Below are positions 1-9,501 of a stretch of DNA of 64,000 nucleotides, one piece after another. The DNA comes from Zizania palustris (lineage: Eukaryota > Streptophyta > Magnoliopsida > Poales > Poaceae), in the NCBI GenBank assembly GCA_019279435.1, contig JAAALK010000289.1:86211023-86275022 (forward strand), in the 5' to 3' direction. The notes under the pieces are model-generated. The model worked only from the letters and a program-made list of their open reading frames with translations. It made no database searches and had not been told where the DNA came from. Numbering within the stretch: position 1 is the stretch's first letter; every line of letters starts with the position of its first letter. Made by a program: the position numbers and the translations under genes.

Positions 1-3000
1 ACCAAGCTCTCCGCATCGGCTGTTATTGTGGGCCAATAAAGCCCCTGGCGAAGTGTTTTTCCTGCCAGAGCTCTAGGGGCTAAATGACTTCCACAAAGGC
101 CTTCGTGAATTTCTCGAAGAATTTCTTGGCCTTCGGCTTGAGATATACATCGGAGTAGAGGGGAACATACTCCGGCCTTGTATAATATACCGTTGATTAA
201 CTGATAGTTTCTTGCTCTGAGCTTTAATCTTGACAATTGGGGCTCTTCGAGCAAATTTGTTCCTCCTTGCAAGAGTTCTACGATTGAATCTTTCCAATCT
301 GCATTAGGAATGCAGAGAATGTCTGCAGAAGCAACTTGTGGCACCGAAGGTATATTGAGCTCCTCATAGAAAGCTTCGTTAGGCACATCCACAGCTCCGG
401 CAGCAGCCTTCGCTAAAATGTCCGCTTGCACGTTTTCAGCTCGTGGTATACTCCGAATGGAAATACCCTTGAAATGTGCTTCGATCTTGCGAATTTCTTC
501 CAAGTACTTTGCAAGCTGTGGATGTCGGACTTGAAAACTTTTGTCTACGTGCCCTGCTACTATCTGAGAATCTGTTTTTATAATTATCCTTGTAGCCCCT
601 AGAGCACGTGCTTTCCGGAGTCCCAATAATATTCCTTCGTACTCCGCTATATTATTGGTAGACTTAAAGTTGAGTCTTGCGGAGTACATTGCTCTTTGTC
701 CTGATGGTGAAATTAATACTGCCCCAATGCCTGCTCCGGATGCTTGGAAAGCCCCATCGGAGTAAATAGTCCAAACTCCGTCATCTGATTTTTCCTGAGT
801 CAACTTCGCAGGTGGAGTCCACTCTGCTACAAAGTCTGCTAGGACTTGAGATTTGATAGCTGTCCTTGCCAGGAAAGATATGCCGAAGGGTGCTAGTTCT
901 ACTGCCCACTTTCCAATTCTTCCAGTGGAATCTTTGCTTCGGAGCATATCTCCTAAAGGATACGAAGTTGGTACAATTACATTGTGAGCCAAAAAATAAT
1001 GTCTTAGCTTCCTCGAAGCCATTATCAGAGCATAAACGAACTTCTCAAGTTCGGAGTATCTTGTCTTCGCTCCTGACAATGCTTCGGATACAAAATAGAC
1101 AGGATTTTGGACCAACTTCCCATTGATATCAGCTTCTCTGACAAGGACTGCGCTGACAGCTGAGCCTGTGGCTGCAAGATACAGAAGTAGGGTTTCGTCC
1201 GCAATAGGCACCGTAAGTGTAGCAAGATTGCTGAGATAATCTTTAATATCTTCGAAGCTTTTCTGACACTCCGGTGTCCATGCAAAATCTTCGGACCCTT
1301 TCAAAGCTTTAAAGATTGGCAAGCTCCTCTCCGCAGACCTTGATAAAAACCTGCTAAGTGCGGCCAGACGTCCGGTCAGCTTTTGCACTTGCTTTAAATT
1401 CTCCGGAGGAGCCATCTTCTGCAGCGCAGTTATTTGAGTAGGGCTAGCTTCAATTCCCCTGCTTGAAACTAAGTACCCTAACAACTTTCCAGCCTTAGCT
1501 CCGAATATACATTTTTCGGGGTTAAGACGGATCCCACATGCCCGAAGGCTATTGAATGTTTCTGCTAAGTCTAGGCTATGTTGGTGCTTTAAAGCACTCT
1601 TTATTACAATATCATCCATATAGGCCTCCACATTGCGACCTAGTTGATGACCTAGAGCCTTAGCAACTAATCTTGAAAAAGTAGCTCCGGCATTTCTTAG
1701 GCCGAAGGGCATTCTTACATAGCAGAAGACTCCCGAAGGAGTTACAAAGCTCGTCTTGATTTCATCTTCGCGCTTCAACCATATTTGATGATAACCGGAA
1801 TACGCGTCGAGGAAGCTTAGTAACTCCGAGCCTGCAGTGGAGTCAACTAGTTGATCAATTCGGGGCATGGGGTAGGGGTCACGTGGGCACGCTTTATTCA
1901 GAGATGTGAAATCAATGCACATGCGCCACTTTCCGGAGGACTTCTTCCTGACGAAGACTGGGTTGGCTAACCATTCTGTATGGGCCACTTCCCTGATAAT
2001 CCCAGCCTTCAACAGTTTTTCAACTTCGTCCTTAGCTAGAGCAGCTCTTTCTACGGACATCTTCCGGAGTCCTTGTCGAACAGGCCGGGCCTTCGGGTTT
2101 ACAAGCAAGCTGTGCTCAATAATATCCCGATCGACTCCGGTGATATCTTCGTCAGACCAAGCGAAGACATCCAAATTTTCTTTTACGACCTTTTCCAAGG
2201 AAGTTGCAACTTCGGGAGGTAAATCTTTACCAAATTGAAAAGTGTATTCTTTACCATCTTTAACAATGACCTTCGTTGCAATTTCTCCTTCGGGACTTGG
2301 TCTTGGAAATGACTTCTTTGAAGCTTCGGAGGAGGCTGAAAAAACTTCTCCATTATCTTGGACACTGTTTACTTGCCTCGGATCAAGAGGAGGACCATGA
2401 CCATATTCTGCCCTCCGAGCTATGGCTTGATCTCCGAAGATTGTCAGAACTCCTGATTGTGTGGGCATCTTCATGCACAAATAGTTGTGATGCGCCACAG
2501 CTCCGAACTGATTCAACATGCCTTGCCCGAAGATGACATTATAAGCATATGGGGCATCCACCACATCAAAGATAACTTCTTCAGTTCGGGCTAGTAAACC
2601 TTCTCCGAAGGTTACTTCCAGGCCTATCTGGCCAAGTGCATCTAGCGGAGGTCCTGCAAAGCCTTGCAGAGGACGAGCCGCTGGGAGGAGATGCTTCCGG
2701 GAAATGCATAACTGATCGAAGGCTTGTACAAATATGATATCTGCCGAGCTACCTCCGTCAATTAGCACCCTTCGGACTTCTGTTCCTGCAATATCAGTAG
2801 TAATAACCAATGGATCTGCATGCGGGAACTTGATACCAGCTGCATCCTCCGCAGAGAAAGATATTGGAACATGAGACCACTCCGGCATTGCAGCTGCAGA
2901 TGACGAAGTCCCAATGTGGCCTACTTCTCGAACGTACTCTCTTCGCTGTCTCTTGGACATGCTTCCGAGGGTACCTCCTCCGGAGATAGGGAGAACTACT

Positions 3001-4481
3001 CTCTTCCCTCTATCTTGCCCTTCTTCTTGCTTCGGAGGTGGCATAACATTGGCCACCGGAGGATGCCTTGTAGCATCAAAATTTTCTATCCGCGCCACAG
3101 CCTGGACCGGCTCCGGGCGCACTGCTGCTGCTGGACTTCGGTCGGTACTACCTCGACCCGAAGTTCTCTCCAAGTATTCTCCCCGAAGGGTAAGAATAGC
3201 CTTGCAGGTGTCAGTTGCATGGCTTCGATTCTCTCCATGAATACAGCAAAAAAGGGTCTGGCCCTTGCCAGCCGTTTTCCCTGGCGGCCTCCAGCCGCTG
3301 GACTTGTTCCCCGCAGACTGTGGAGCTCTTGGCACAAACTTCTGCGGGGGTGCAATGTTTAAGACTTCAGAGCGAGGGTGCTTTTGCCCTCTTCTTCTAT
3401 CATGTTGCACTTCGGAGACTGGTTCTTGCAGCTGAGCCAAAGTCTTCACCTCTGCTTTAACTTCTGTCAACACTGTCGAAGTAGCAGTAGTCCTCCGAAG
3501 CCAACCTTCTTCTGACTTCGAGTACTCCTCGAAGTACGACATCAGCTGTGATACTGTGGTGATGCTCTTCCGATGTAGTTTATCTAGAAGGCCTTTATGA
3601 CTGACGCCTTCTAGAGCCGCATCAACCACCGAGGATGTGGACAGCCCCCGAATTTGCGACTTCGTGTGAGCGAAGCGCTTGAAGTACTGTCTCAATGTTT
3701 CTCCGGGGAGCTGTTTCACTTGGAAAAGGCTTCCTGTAGACATGGGGGGCACGAAGGTGCCCTGAAAGTTACTTATAAACTTCTTCTTCAACTGTGACCA
3801 TGAAGCGATTGATCCTGGCTTTAAAGACCAGAACCATCTCAACGCTACTCCTTGAAGGGCTAACGGGAAGCACTTCGCCATAGTTTCTCTGTCTCCGCCA
3901 CTAGCCTCAATTGCTAGGGCATAAGAACGCGCAAACTCACTGGGATCTTCGTCTCCGGTATACTTGCAAAGCTTCGAAGCTTTGAACTTCGGATCGAAGC
4001 GGACCTTCTGAAGCTCGGGATGCAACGGAGATTCATTGTCGTAAGAAGCGTTCTCCGGGGCTTCGGGATAATCAAGATCGTCGTCTTCGTGCACTTCGGG
4101 GATAACTGGGGTGACTTGAGGACGAAGCCTGTTCGCAGCCTCTTGCCGCCACCTCGCTACCTCGGCTTGAAGATTGGCCATTTGAGTGGCCATATCTCCA
4201 AGGCTATCTTCATCTCCTCCGGAAGGATCTTCCGGGTCTTGAGAGATGGTATGATCAGTTCGAATCGGAATGGAGGGTGGCAGAGTGGCTCCGGGCGGTC
4301 GAAGTGTGGAAGGGGTTGGTGGAGAGGTTTCGTATCCTCGAGGGATAGAAGCCCCTTGCGGAGTTTGAGGTGGAGGGATAGTCGAAGACCCTCCGACTTC
4401 GACTGTGTCGAAGGGTATCTCTCCGGAGATCCGAGAGGACCTCCGAGTGGGATTGCGAGGTGCGCTCCGCTTAGGAGGCAT
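1..4481 (-). CDS. gag-pol polyprotein of Gypsy copy A, open, C-terminus off window
   Basis: The frame from the ATG at 4481 stays open to the window edge (1,493 codons, no stop on reading through). In order it encodes: a basic N-terminus (MPPKRSAPRNP); a retrotransposon gag domain (about 3990-3750, with ALQGVALRWFWSLKPGS); a zinc-knuckle-like CCIHGENRSHATDTC (about 3205-3250); an aspartic protease with the active-site variant DGGSS (about 2748-2765); reverse transcriptase with YMDD at 1611-1622; the RT-linked RNase H (about 1290-880); a second RNase H-like domain starting YSDGAFQASGAG (about 765-400); and the beginning of integrase with its zinc-binding HEGLCGSH motif (about 140-1). The polyprotein packages, copies and inserts the element. 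The lack of any stop or frameshift suggests a young, possibly competent copy. Integrase activity cannot be judged here. Confidence 0.9.
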   Translation of the reverse strand, partial: MPPKRSAPRNPTRRSSRISGEIPFDTVEVGGSSTIPPPQTPQGASIPRGYETSPPTPSTLRPPGATLPPSIPIRTDHTISQDPEDPSGGDEDSLGDMATQMANLQAEVARWRQEAANRLRPQVTPVIPEVHEDDDLDYPEAPENASYDNESPLHPELQKVRFDPKFKASKLCKYTGDEDPSEFARSYALAIEASGGDRETMAKCFPLALQGVALRWFWSLKPGSIASWSQLKKKFISNFQGTFVPPMSTGSLFQVKQLPGETLRQYFKRFAHTKSQIRGLSTSSVVDAALEGVSHKGLLDKLHRKSITTVSQLMSYFEEYSKSEEGWLRRTTATSTVLTEVKAEVKTLAQLQEPVSEVQHDRRRGQKHPRSEVLNIAPPQKFVPRAPQSAGNKSSGWRPPGKTAGKGQTLFCCIHGENRSHATDTCKAILTLRGEYLERTSGRGSTDRSPAAAVRPEPVQAVARIENFDATRHPPVANVMPPPKQEEGQDRGKRVVLPISGGGTLGSMSKRQRREYVREVGHIGTSSSAAAMPEWSHVPISFSAEDAAGIKFPHADPLVITTDIAGTEVRRVLIDGGSSADIIFVQAFDQLCISRKHLLPAARPLQGFAGPPLDALGQIGLEVTFGEGLLARTEEVIFDVVDAPYAYNVIFGQGMLNQFGAVAHHNYLCMKMPTQSGVLTIFGDQAIARRAEYGHGPPLDPRQVNSVQDNGEVFSASSEASKKSFPRPSPEGEIATKVIVKDGKEYTFQFGKDLPPEVATSLEKVVKENLDVFAWSDEDITGVDRDIIEHSLLVNPKARPVRQGLRKMSVERAALAKDEVEKLLKAGIIREVAHTEWLANPVFVRKKSSGKWRMCIDFTSLNKACPRDPYPMPRIDQLVDSTAGSELLSFLDAYSGYHQIWLKREDEIKTSFVTPSGVFCYVRMPFGLRNAGATFSRLVAKALGHQLGRNVEAYMDDIVIKSALKHQHSLDLAETFNSLRACGIRLNPEKCIFGAKAGKLLGYLVSSRGIEASPTQITALQKMAPPENLKQVQKLTGRLAALSRFLSRSAERSLPIFKALKGSEDFAWTPECQKSFEDIKDYLSNLATLTVPIADETLLLYLAATGSAVSAVLVREADINGKLVQNPVYFVSEALSGAKTRYSELEKFVYALIMASRKLRHYFLAHNVIVPTSYPLGDMLRSKDSTGRIGKWAVELAPFGISFLARTAIKSQVLADFVAEWTPPAKLTQEKSDDGVWTIYSDGAFQASGAGIGAVLISPSGQRAMYSARLNFKSTNNIAEYEGILLGLRKARALGATRIIIKTDSQIVAGHVDKSFQVRHPQLAKYLEEIRKIEAHFKGISIRSIPRAENVQADILAKAAAGAVDVPNEAFYEELNIPSVPQVASADILCIPNADWKDSIVELLQGGTNLLEEPQLSRLKLRARNYQLINGILYKAGVCSPLLRCISQAEGQEILREIHEGLCGSHLAPRALAGKTLRQGLYWPTITADAESL

Positions 4482-4524
4482 GATGTAAGAAGTTGGTAGA
4501 GAACGAAGTTTTTCGGACTAGGTT

Positions 4525-4541
4525 CCCCACGGACGGCGCCA
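4525..4541 (-). promoter_or_regulatory. Primer binding site of Gypsy copy A
   Basis: On the minus strand TGGCGCCGT lies two bases inside the LTR end. It complements the 3' end of plant tRNA-Asp (…ACGGCGCCA); the following bases match that tRNA only partly. It primes minus-strand DNA synthesis. Confidence 0.7.
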
Positions 4542-4543
4542 AC

Positions 4544-5038
4544 TGTTGGCGTAAAGGATTACGCTAACAGGTTTCTGTAGAAAAGAAACTAACAAACGAA
4601 GTGTTTGCGAAGCAAACTGTTCTAAGCCTCCGAAAGGATAATAGCTTAGAATAGTTTGAAAGTGTGTATTGAATCACTTGTAATCGGTCCCTATTACAGG
4701 ATGAAATGGGGGGTATTTATAGGTCTAAACATTAAGGAAAAGACCTATTTACCCTTCTATTACAACCGACATTAAGGAAACTATTCGGTTTCCTTAATAG
4801 GGCTAAAATGGTAAAAGACTAATCTAATAAGATAGAAGATAAATCATCCATCTTAGCTGGCAGAAAAGATCCTGAAGGGCATCGGTTCGAAGACATACTT
4901 CGAACTAGTGCCTGTCTTTGGGCTTCGAACCAGGTTCCGAGCATCTTCGAAGAAGGTCTTCGAACAATCTTCGAACTAGTTGGCTGTCTTCATGCTGCTT
5001 TGGCAATAACCCCGAAGATGAGATATTTTCCCCCAACA
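4544..5038 (-). repeat. 5' LTR of Gypsy copy A (495 bp)
   Basis: On the + strand it begins TGTTGGCG beside the primer site and ends CCCCCAACA, so the element-sense ends are TGTTGGGGG…CGCCAACA. The same 495-bp unit with scattered differences recurs at 6606-7100. A TATA box lies at 4714-4723. Its U3 part (4880-4985) carries many TTCGAA motifs. Confidence 0.88.
4714..4723 (-). promoter_or_regulatory. TATA box in LTR of copy A
   Basis: The minus strand reads CCTATAAATA, a good plant TATA box, about 170 bp upstream of the LTR 3' end. The same position in copy B's LTR (6776-6785) has it too. Confidence 0.6.
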
Positions 5039-6543
5039 GGTACCTCCTCCGGAGATAGGGAGAACTACTCTTTTTCCTCTATCTTGCCCTTCCTCTTGCT
5101 TCGGAGGTGGCATAACATTGGCCACCGTAGGGTGCCTTGCAGCATCAAAATTTTCTATTCGCGCCACAGCCTGGACCGGCTCTGGGCGCGTTGCAGATGG
5201 AACTCGGTTGGTACTGCCTCGACCCGAAGTTCTCTCTAAGTACTCTCCCTTAGAGTAAGTATAGCCTTGCAAGTGTCAGTTGCATGGCTTCGATTTTCTC
5301 CGTGAATGCAGCAGAAAAGGGTCTGGCCCTTGCCAACCGTTTTCCCTGGTGGCCTCCAGCCGCTGACCTTGTTCCCCGCAGACTGTGGAGCTCTTGGTGC
5401 AAACTTCTGTGGGGGTGCAATATTCATGACTTCAGAACGAGGGTGCTTTTGCCCTCTTCTCCGATCATGTTGCACTTCGAAGACTGGTTCCTGCGGCTGT
5501 GCCGAAGTTTTCACTTCTACTTTGACTTCTTGCAATATGGACGAAGTAGCAGCAGTCCTCCGAAGCCAACCCTCTTCTGACCTCGCATACTCCTCGAAGT
5601 ATGACATTAACTGAGAGACTGAGGAGATGCTCTTCCGATGCAGTTTATCCAGAAGGCCTTGATGACTAACGCCTTCCCGAGCTGCATCAACCACTGAAGA
5701 TGTGGACAACCCCCGAATTTGCGACTTCGTATGAGCGAAGCGCTTAAAGTACTGCCTCAATGTTTCTCCGGGGAGCTATTTCACCTGGAAAAGGCTTCCT
5801 GTTGACATAGGAGGCACGAAGGTGCCCTGAAAGTTGCTTATAAACTTCTTCTTCAGCTGCGACCATGAATTGATTGATCCCGGCTTTAAGGACCAGAACC
5901 ATCTCAATGCCACTCCTTGAAGAGCCAAAGGGAAGCACTTCGCCATGGTGTCTCGAACACCTCCGCTAGCCTCAATTGCTAGGGCATAAGACCGAACGAA
6001 CTCTCCGGGATCTTCATCTTCGGCATACTTACAGAGCTTCGAAGTTTTAAACTTTGGATCAAAGTGAACCTTCTGCAGCTCAGGATGCAGCGGAGATTCA
6101 TTGTCGAAGGAGGCGTTCTCCGGGGCTTCGGGATAATCAAGATCGTCATCTTCGGGCACTTCTGGGATGGTTGGGGTGGCTTGAGAGCGAAGCCTGCTCG
6201 CAGCTTCCTGTCGCCTCCTTGCCACTTCAGCTTGAAGGTTGGCCATTTGAGTGGCCATATCTCCAAGATTATTTTCATCTCTTCCGGAAGGATCTTCCGG
6301 GTCTTGAGAACTGGTCGGATCAGTTCGAATCGGGATGGAGGGTGGAGAAGGGACTCCGGGCGGTCGGAGTATAGAAGGGGTTGGCGGAGAAGCTTCGTAT
6401 GTTCGAGGGATGGAAGCCCCTTCCGGAGTTTGTGGAGGGAATGTCGAAGGACCTCCGACTTCAACTGTGTCGAAGGGTATTTCTCCGGAGATCCGAGAGG
6501 ACCTCCGAGTGGGATTGCGGGGTGCGCTTCGCTTAGGAGGCAT
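5039..6543 (-). pseudogene. gag of Gypsy copy B, broken
   Basis: It starts at the ATG at 6543 with the same MPPKRSAPRNP N-terminus as copy A and the same gag core (ALQGVALRWFWSLKPGS). After 255 codons a TAG replaces the Gln codon used in A (stop at 5776-5778). The frame then reopens unchanged to about 5240. A one-base loss in the stretch after the zinc-knuckle-like CCIHGENRSHATDTC shifts the frame near 5240-5250. The shifted frame runs through the linker before the protease until the LTR of copy A interrupts it at 5038. It therefore holds gag only; protease and later domains are absent from this piece. It cannot yield a working product. Confidence 0.88.
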
Positions 6544-6586
6544 GATGTAAGAAGTTGGTAGAGAACGAAGTTTTTCGGACTAGGTT

Positions 6587-6603
6587 CCCCACGGATGGCG
6601 CCA
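6587..6603 (-). promoter_or_regulatory. Primer binding site of Gypsy copy B
   Basis: The minus strand reads TGGCGCCATCCGTGGGG, the same site as in copy A with one change (GCCGT to GCCAT), two bases from the LTR end. Confidence 0.65.
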
Positions 6604-6605
6604 AC

Positions 6606-7100
6606 TGTTGGCGTAAAAGATTACGCTAACAGGTTTCTGTAGAAGAGAAACTAACAAACGAAGTGTTTGCGAAGAGAACTATTCTAAGCCTCCGAAAGGA
6701 TAATAACTTAGAATAGTTCGAATGTGTGTATTGAATAACTTGTATTCTGTCCCTATTACAGGGTGAAATGGGGGTTATTTATAGGCCCAAACATTAAGGA
6801 AAAGACCTATTTACCCCTCTATTACAACCGACATAGTGGAAACTATTCGGCTCCCTTAATAGGGCTAAAATGGTAAAAGACTAATCTAATGAGAAAGAAG
6901 ATAAGTCTTCCATCTTAGCTGGCGGAAAAGATTTTGAAAAGCCTTAGTCCGAAGATATACTTCGAACCAATGCCTATCTTCGTACTTCGAACTGGGCTCC
7001 GGGTATCTTCGAAGATGATCTTCTGGGAACCTTCGAATCTGCTGTCTGCCTTTATGTTGCTTCGGCAATAACCCTGAAGATGAGATATTTTCCCCCAACA
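6606..7100 (-). repeat. 5' LTR of Gypsy copy B (495 bp)
   Basis: It has the same ends (TGTTGGCG … CCCCCAACA on +) and the same length as the LTR at 4544-5038, but with many point differences, so the two are 5' LTRs of different insertions and not the pair of one element. A TATA box CCTATAAATA lies on the minus strand at 6776-6785. Confidence 0.87.
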
Positions 7101-8623
7101 ATTTGTGTCCAGTTTGAGTTTATCCTTGTGTTTCAAATATGGTTCATCTATATGAGGTTGAATGTGTATGACTGTATAAAATCTGACCTGTTCAAGGTGT
7201 TAGAGCATTGTTTTGATCAATTCTCTTGTTATAGGTCTAGGTTATATCTGTCTGAATTCTGCTGAGTTGAGTTATACTCCAAATCTGTTCTGATTTTATT
7301 GATTTCTGAAAGCCACATATCTGTGTTCCTGAGTTTGTTTTAGTATTTGATCTTTAGAACATTTGAGCTGTGCACATGCAACCAATTTGTTCTTATTAGC
7401 TAGAGGATAAGATGCTGGTCTAGTTTTCTCTGATTTATATTCAGTGTGCCAAGGTCTTGTGCCGACAGAGACTATTCACCGTCCAGTTTTCTGATTCCTT
7501 CAGCATTTTGTCTGGTTAGTCTCTCATCAAAGTTTCACCTAGATTTTCTGAAACTACTAGATGATCTGTGGTGATTTTTGATATGATTCCCTCTGGTTGA
7601 CTGATGTATATATAGGAAATACTTGATGCTTAAATCAATTCAGATTTGAGGTGTAGTTACTGTTTTGCTGCTGAAAATTAAGAGTCAGATCAGAAACATT
7701 GAAGTTTATATTTGTGCTGAAAACTGATCTGTGTGGGTTTATTAGTGATTCTCTCAAATGTGTTGTGAAATAGAATTCAGAAACCAGTGTGATCTGTTTT
7801 GAGTTAAAACAGAACTTGAATACAGTTCTCAGTTCCCTAATTCTTTAAATTTTCTTGTGAATCATCTGTTCTAAGCATTGTTTCAGCTTTGTATTGTGGT
7901 ATGCTAAACTGGAACAGTAACTCTCTATTTGTGTGAACTGATACAGTGAACATTTTCAGTTTTGGAATAGTATGCTGTACAGAGTAATCTTCAAAGAATC
8001 CTGAATGTGTATGTGCTGTGTTGTATTTGTTCAGATCTAGTTTGTTTGCCAAAATCTGAATATATATGTGCTGAATTGAGTTAAGTTTGAAGTTGAAACT
8101 TGCAAATTGAACTAAAAGTGATATATGCATGTTATTGAATGTACTAATACTATTCACCGTCCGAAAAACTGTAATCTGAATTTGATTGATTAGAGTTGTG
8201 AATTTTCAGGATCCATAATGATTATCATGTTTTGAATTTGTATATGCTGAACTAAATTGAAACTTGCAAATTGAACCAACATTTATCAAATGTGCTTTGC
8301 TGAATTTACCTTTACTATTCATCGTCCGATAAATTTCATAATTGTTTGAATCTCTGTTGTGATTGAATTAAAACAATCTGAGTTACTTTTTGCAGTTGAA
8401 ATTGATCTCCAGAGTGAGTATTTCTGATAGGTGTTGTCTAGGATCTTGAGTGAAAGCTATTTTGAGTTTTTGACTCTGTTTGAGCTCAACATTCATACTA
8501 TTTGGATTGAGACGTGATTTTGTGTTTTTAGAGGAGCGTTGGGTGATTTGATTAGGCCATCACTTCGGAAGAAAGTGTCGAGGCGCCTATCCACCCCCCT
8601 CTAGTCGCCATTCCGATCCCATA
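7101..8623 (+). repeat. Probable 5' LTR of Copia element C (left end not resolved)
   Basis: This is about 1.5 kb of AT-rich DNA without a credible gene, ending just before a tRNA-iMet primer site. Its 3' end, …CCGATCCCATA before ATTGGTATCAG, resembles plant Copia LTR ends with CA changed to TA. It contains a TATA box and three near-copies of a short motif, CTATTCACCGTCC (about 7466, 8152 and, with one change, 8324). Copy B abuts it at 7100, so the LTR start may be cut or may lie within this stretch. I could not find a clear TG start. Confidence 0.6.
7607..7616 (+). promoter_or_regulatory. Possible TATA box in LTR of element C
   Basis: TATATATAGG stands about 1 kb upstream of the primer site, in the orientation of C. 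In AT-rich DNA this is only suggestive. Confidence 0.4.
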
Positions 8624-8625
8624 AT

Positions 8626-8637
8626 TGGTATCAGAGC
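8626..8637 (+). promoter_or_regulatory. Primer binding site of element C (tRNA-iMet)
   Basis: TGGTATCAGAGC complements the 3' end of plant initiator tRNA-Met exactly. It fixes the orientation of C as plus. Confidence 0.88.
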
Positions 8638-8688
8638 CGGTTTGATCATGAGTTGACTTTTACCAGTTGTGATCCTTGTTTTGACGAC

Positions 8689-9501
8689 GTGGATAGGAAC
8701 AAAAAGATTCCAATGTTTGATGGTCGAGACTATGCCTATTGGAAGGTGTGCATGGAGGCTTATTTTCTTAGCCAAGGAAGTGCGATATGGGATATTGTTG
8801 CATCCCAGTACACGATCCCTGAAACTCGTACCTCAGAGACTGAGAAGGCTCAATATGAATGTAATAGCAAGGCTAGAAACATTCTTTTTATCAGTCTGAG
8901 TCGCAACGAGTTCGACAGGGTTCAGCACCTTCGCACTGCTCGAGAGATTTGGTCGACCTTGAGTACTTTTTATGAGGGCACATCATAGATTAAGGCTAGG
9001 AGGCAGAGCACATATAATCAAGAATACCAAATGTTCGTGCAGGGCCCTGGCGAATATGTTGATGCTTTGTTTGCTCGCTTTGATGGCATTATTAGTAACT
9101 TGCGATCCACTGGGACGCTAGCTTACTCAGATCATGACCGTGCGATCAAACTTCTCTATGCTCTGGATCGTAGCATATGGGAAGTTAAGATCTCTAGCAT
9201 TGAAGAATTTGCTAGCTTTGATACTTTGACATGCAATGAACTTTTCAGTAAGCTTAAGTCCACCGAGATCGCCAAGGCATCTCATTCTGGGATTGGGAGC
9301 TCTTTGCCACAGTCCATGGCACTAGTTTCTGGTTCCGGCAGTGGCACCTCATCTGGAGGTAATTCATCAGGTGTTTCTAGAGCTTGTGTTTTCTCTGGAG
9401 CTTTTGACTTGTCCTCCCTTGTCTCTGTTACAAAAGAACAAGTGGATGTTCTTGATGATGAGGAGCTATCTCTCATCGTCAGAAAGTTCACTCGCTTTTA
9501 C
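8689..9501 (+). pseudogene. gag of Copia element C, 5' part, broken
   Basis: The product resembles the D-array gag (FDGRDYAYWKVCMEAYF; RAIKLLYALDRSIWEVKISS is identical to D). The codon matching D's start Met is GTG (8689-8691); the next in-frame ATG is 8713. A TAG at 8986-8988 stands where D has a Gln codon, and the same frame then continues. At 9501, in the run equivalent to D's ARRFTRFHHERR, the coding sequence stops and LTR0 of the D array begins. Zinc knuckle and pol are missing here and should lie beyond the array, off the window. It is a relative of D, not a member of the array. Confidence 0.85.

Larger units (their letters stand above)
1..5038 (-). mobile_element. Ty3/Gypsy Tat-type LTR retrotransposon, copy A (3' part off window)
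   Basis: In sense (minus) order this copy shows a 5' LTR (5038 to 4544), a primer site, and one gag-pol frame that continues past base 1. The 3' end of integrase, the 3' LTR and the second target-site copy lie outside the window. The RT-RNase H block precedes integrase, which is the Ty3/Gypsy order. A second RNase H-like domain after the first is typical of plant Tat-lineage elements. The outer LTR end abuts the broken gag of copy B at 5038/5039, so A appears to be inserted in B. The bases just outside the LTR are ggtac (5039-5043), the expected 5-bp target duplication. Confidence 0.88.
5039..7100 (-). mobile_element. Ty3/Gypsy Tat-type element, copy B (5' part, interrupted by copy A)
   Basis: In sense order this is an LTR (7100 to 6606), a primer site, and gag down to 5039, where the sequence jumps into the LTR of copy A in the middle of a codon run that is continuous in A. 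B is of the same family as A but has diverged and carries inactivating mutations. The remainder of B should lie beyond A's 3' LTR, left of this window. Its outer flank at 7101-7105 is atttg. Confidence 0.82.

Noticed and set aside
4544..7100. Reading the two 495-bp LTRs as the 5' and 3' pair of one short element
   Set aside because: Both are followed in sense by a primer site and a gag start, so both are 5' LTRs; they also differ at many bases.
7101..8623. A host gene between the Gypsy and Copia elements
   Set aside because: No frame over about 106 codons, no splice pattern or family; the stretch ends exactly at a primer site, which makes an LTR the better reading.
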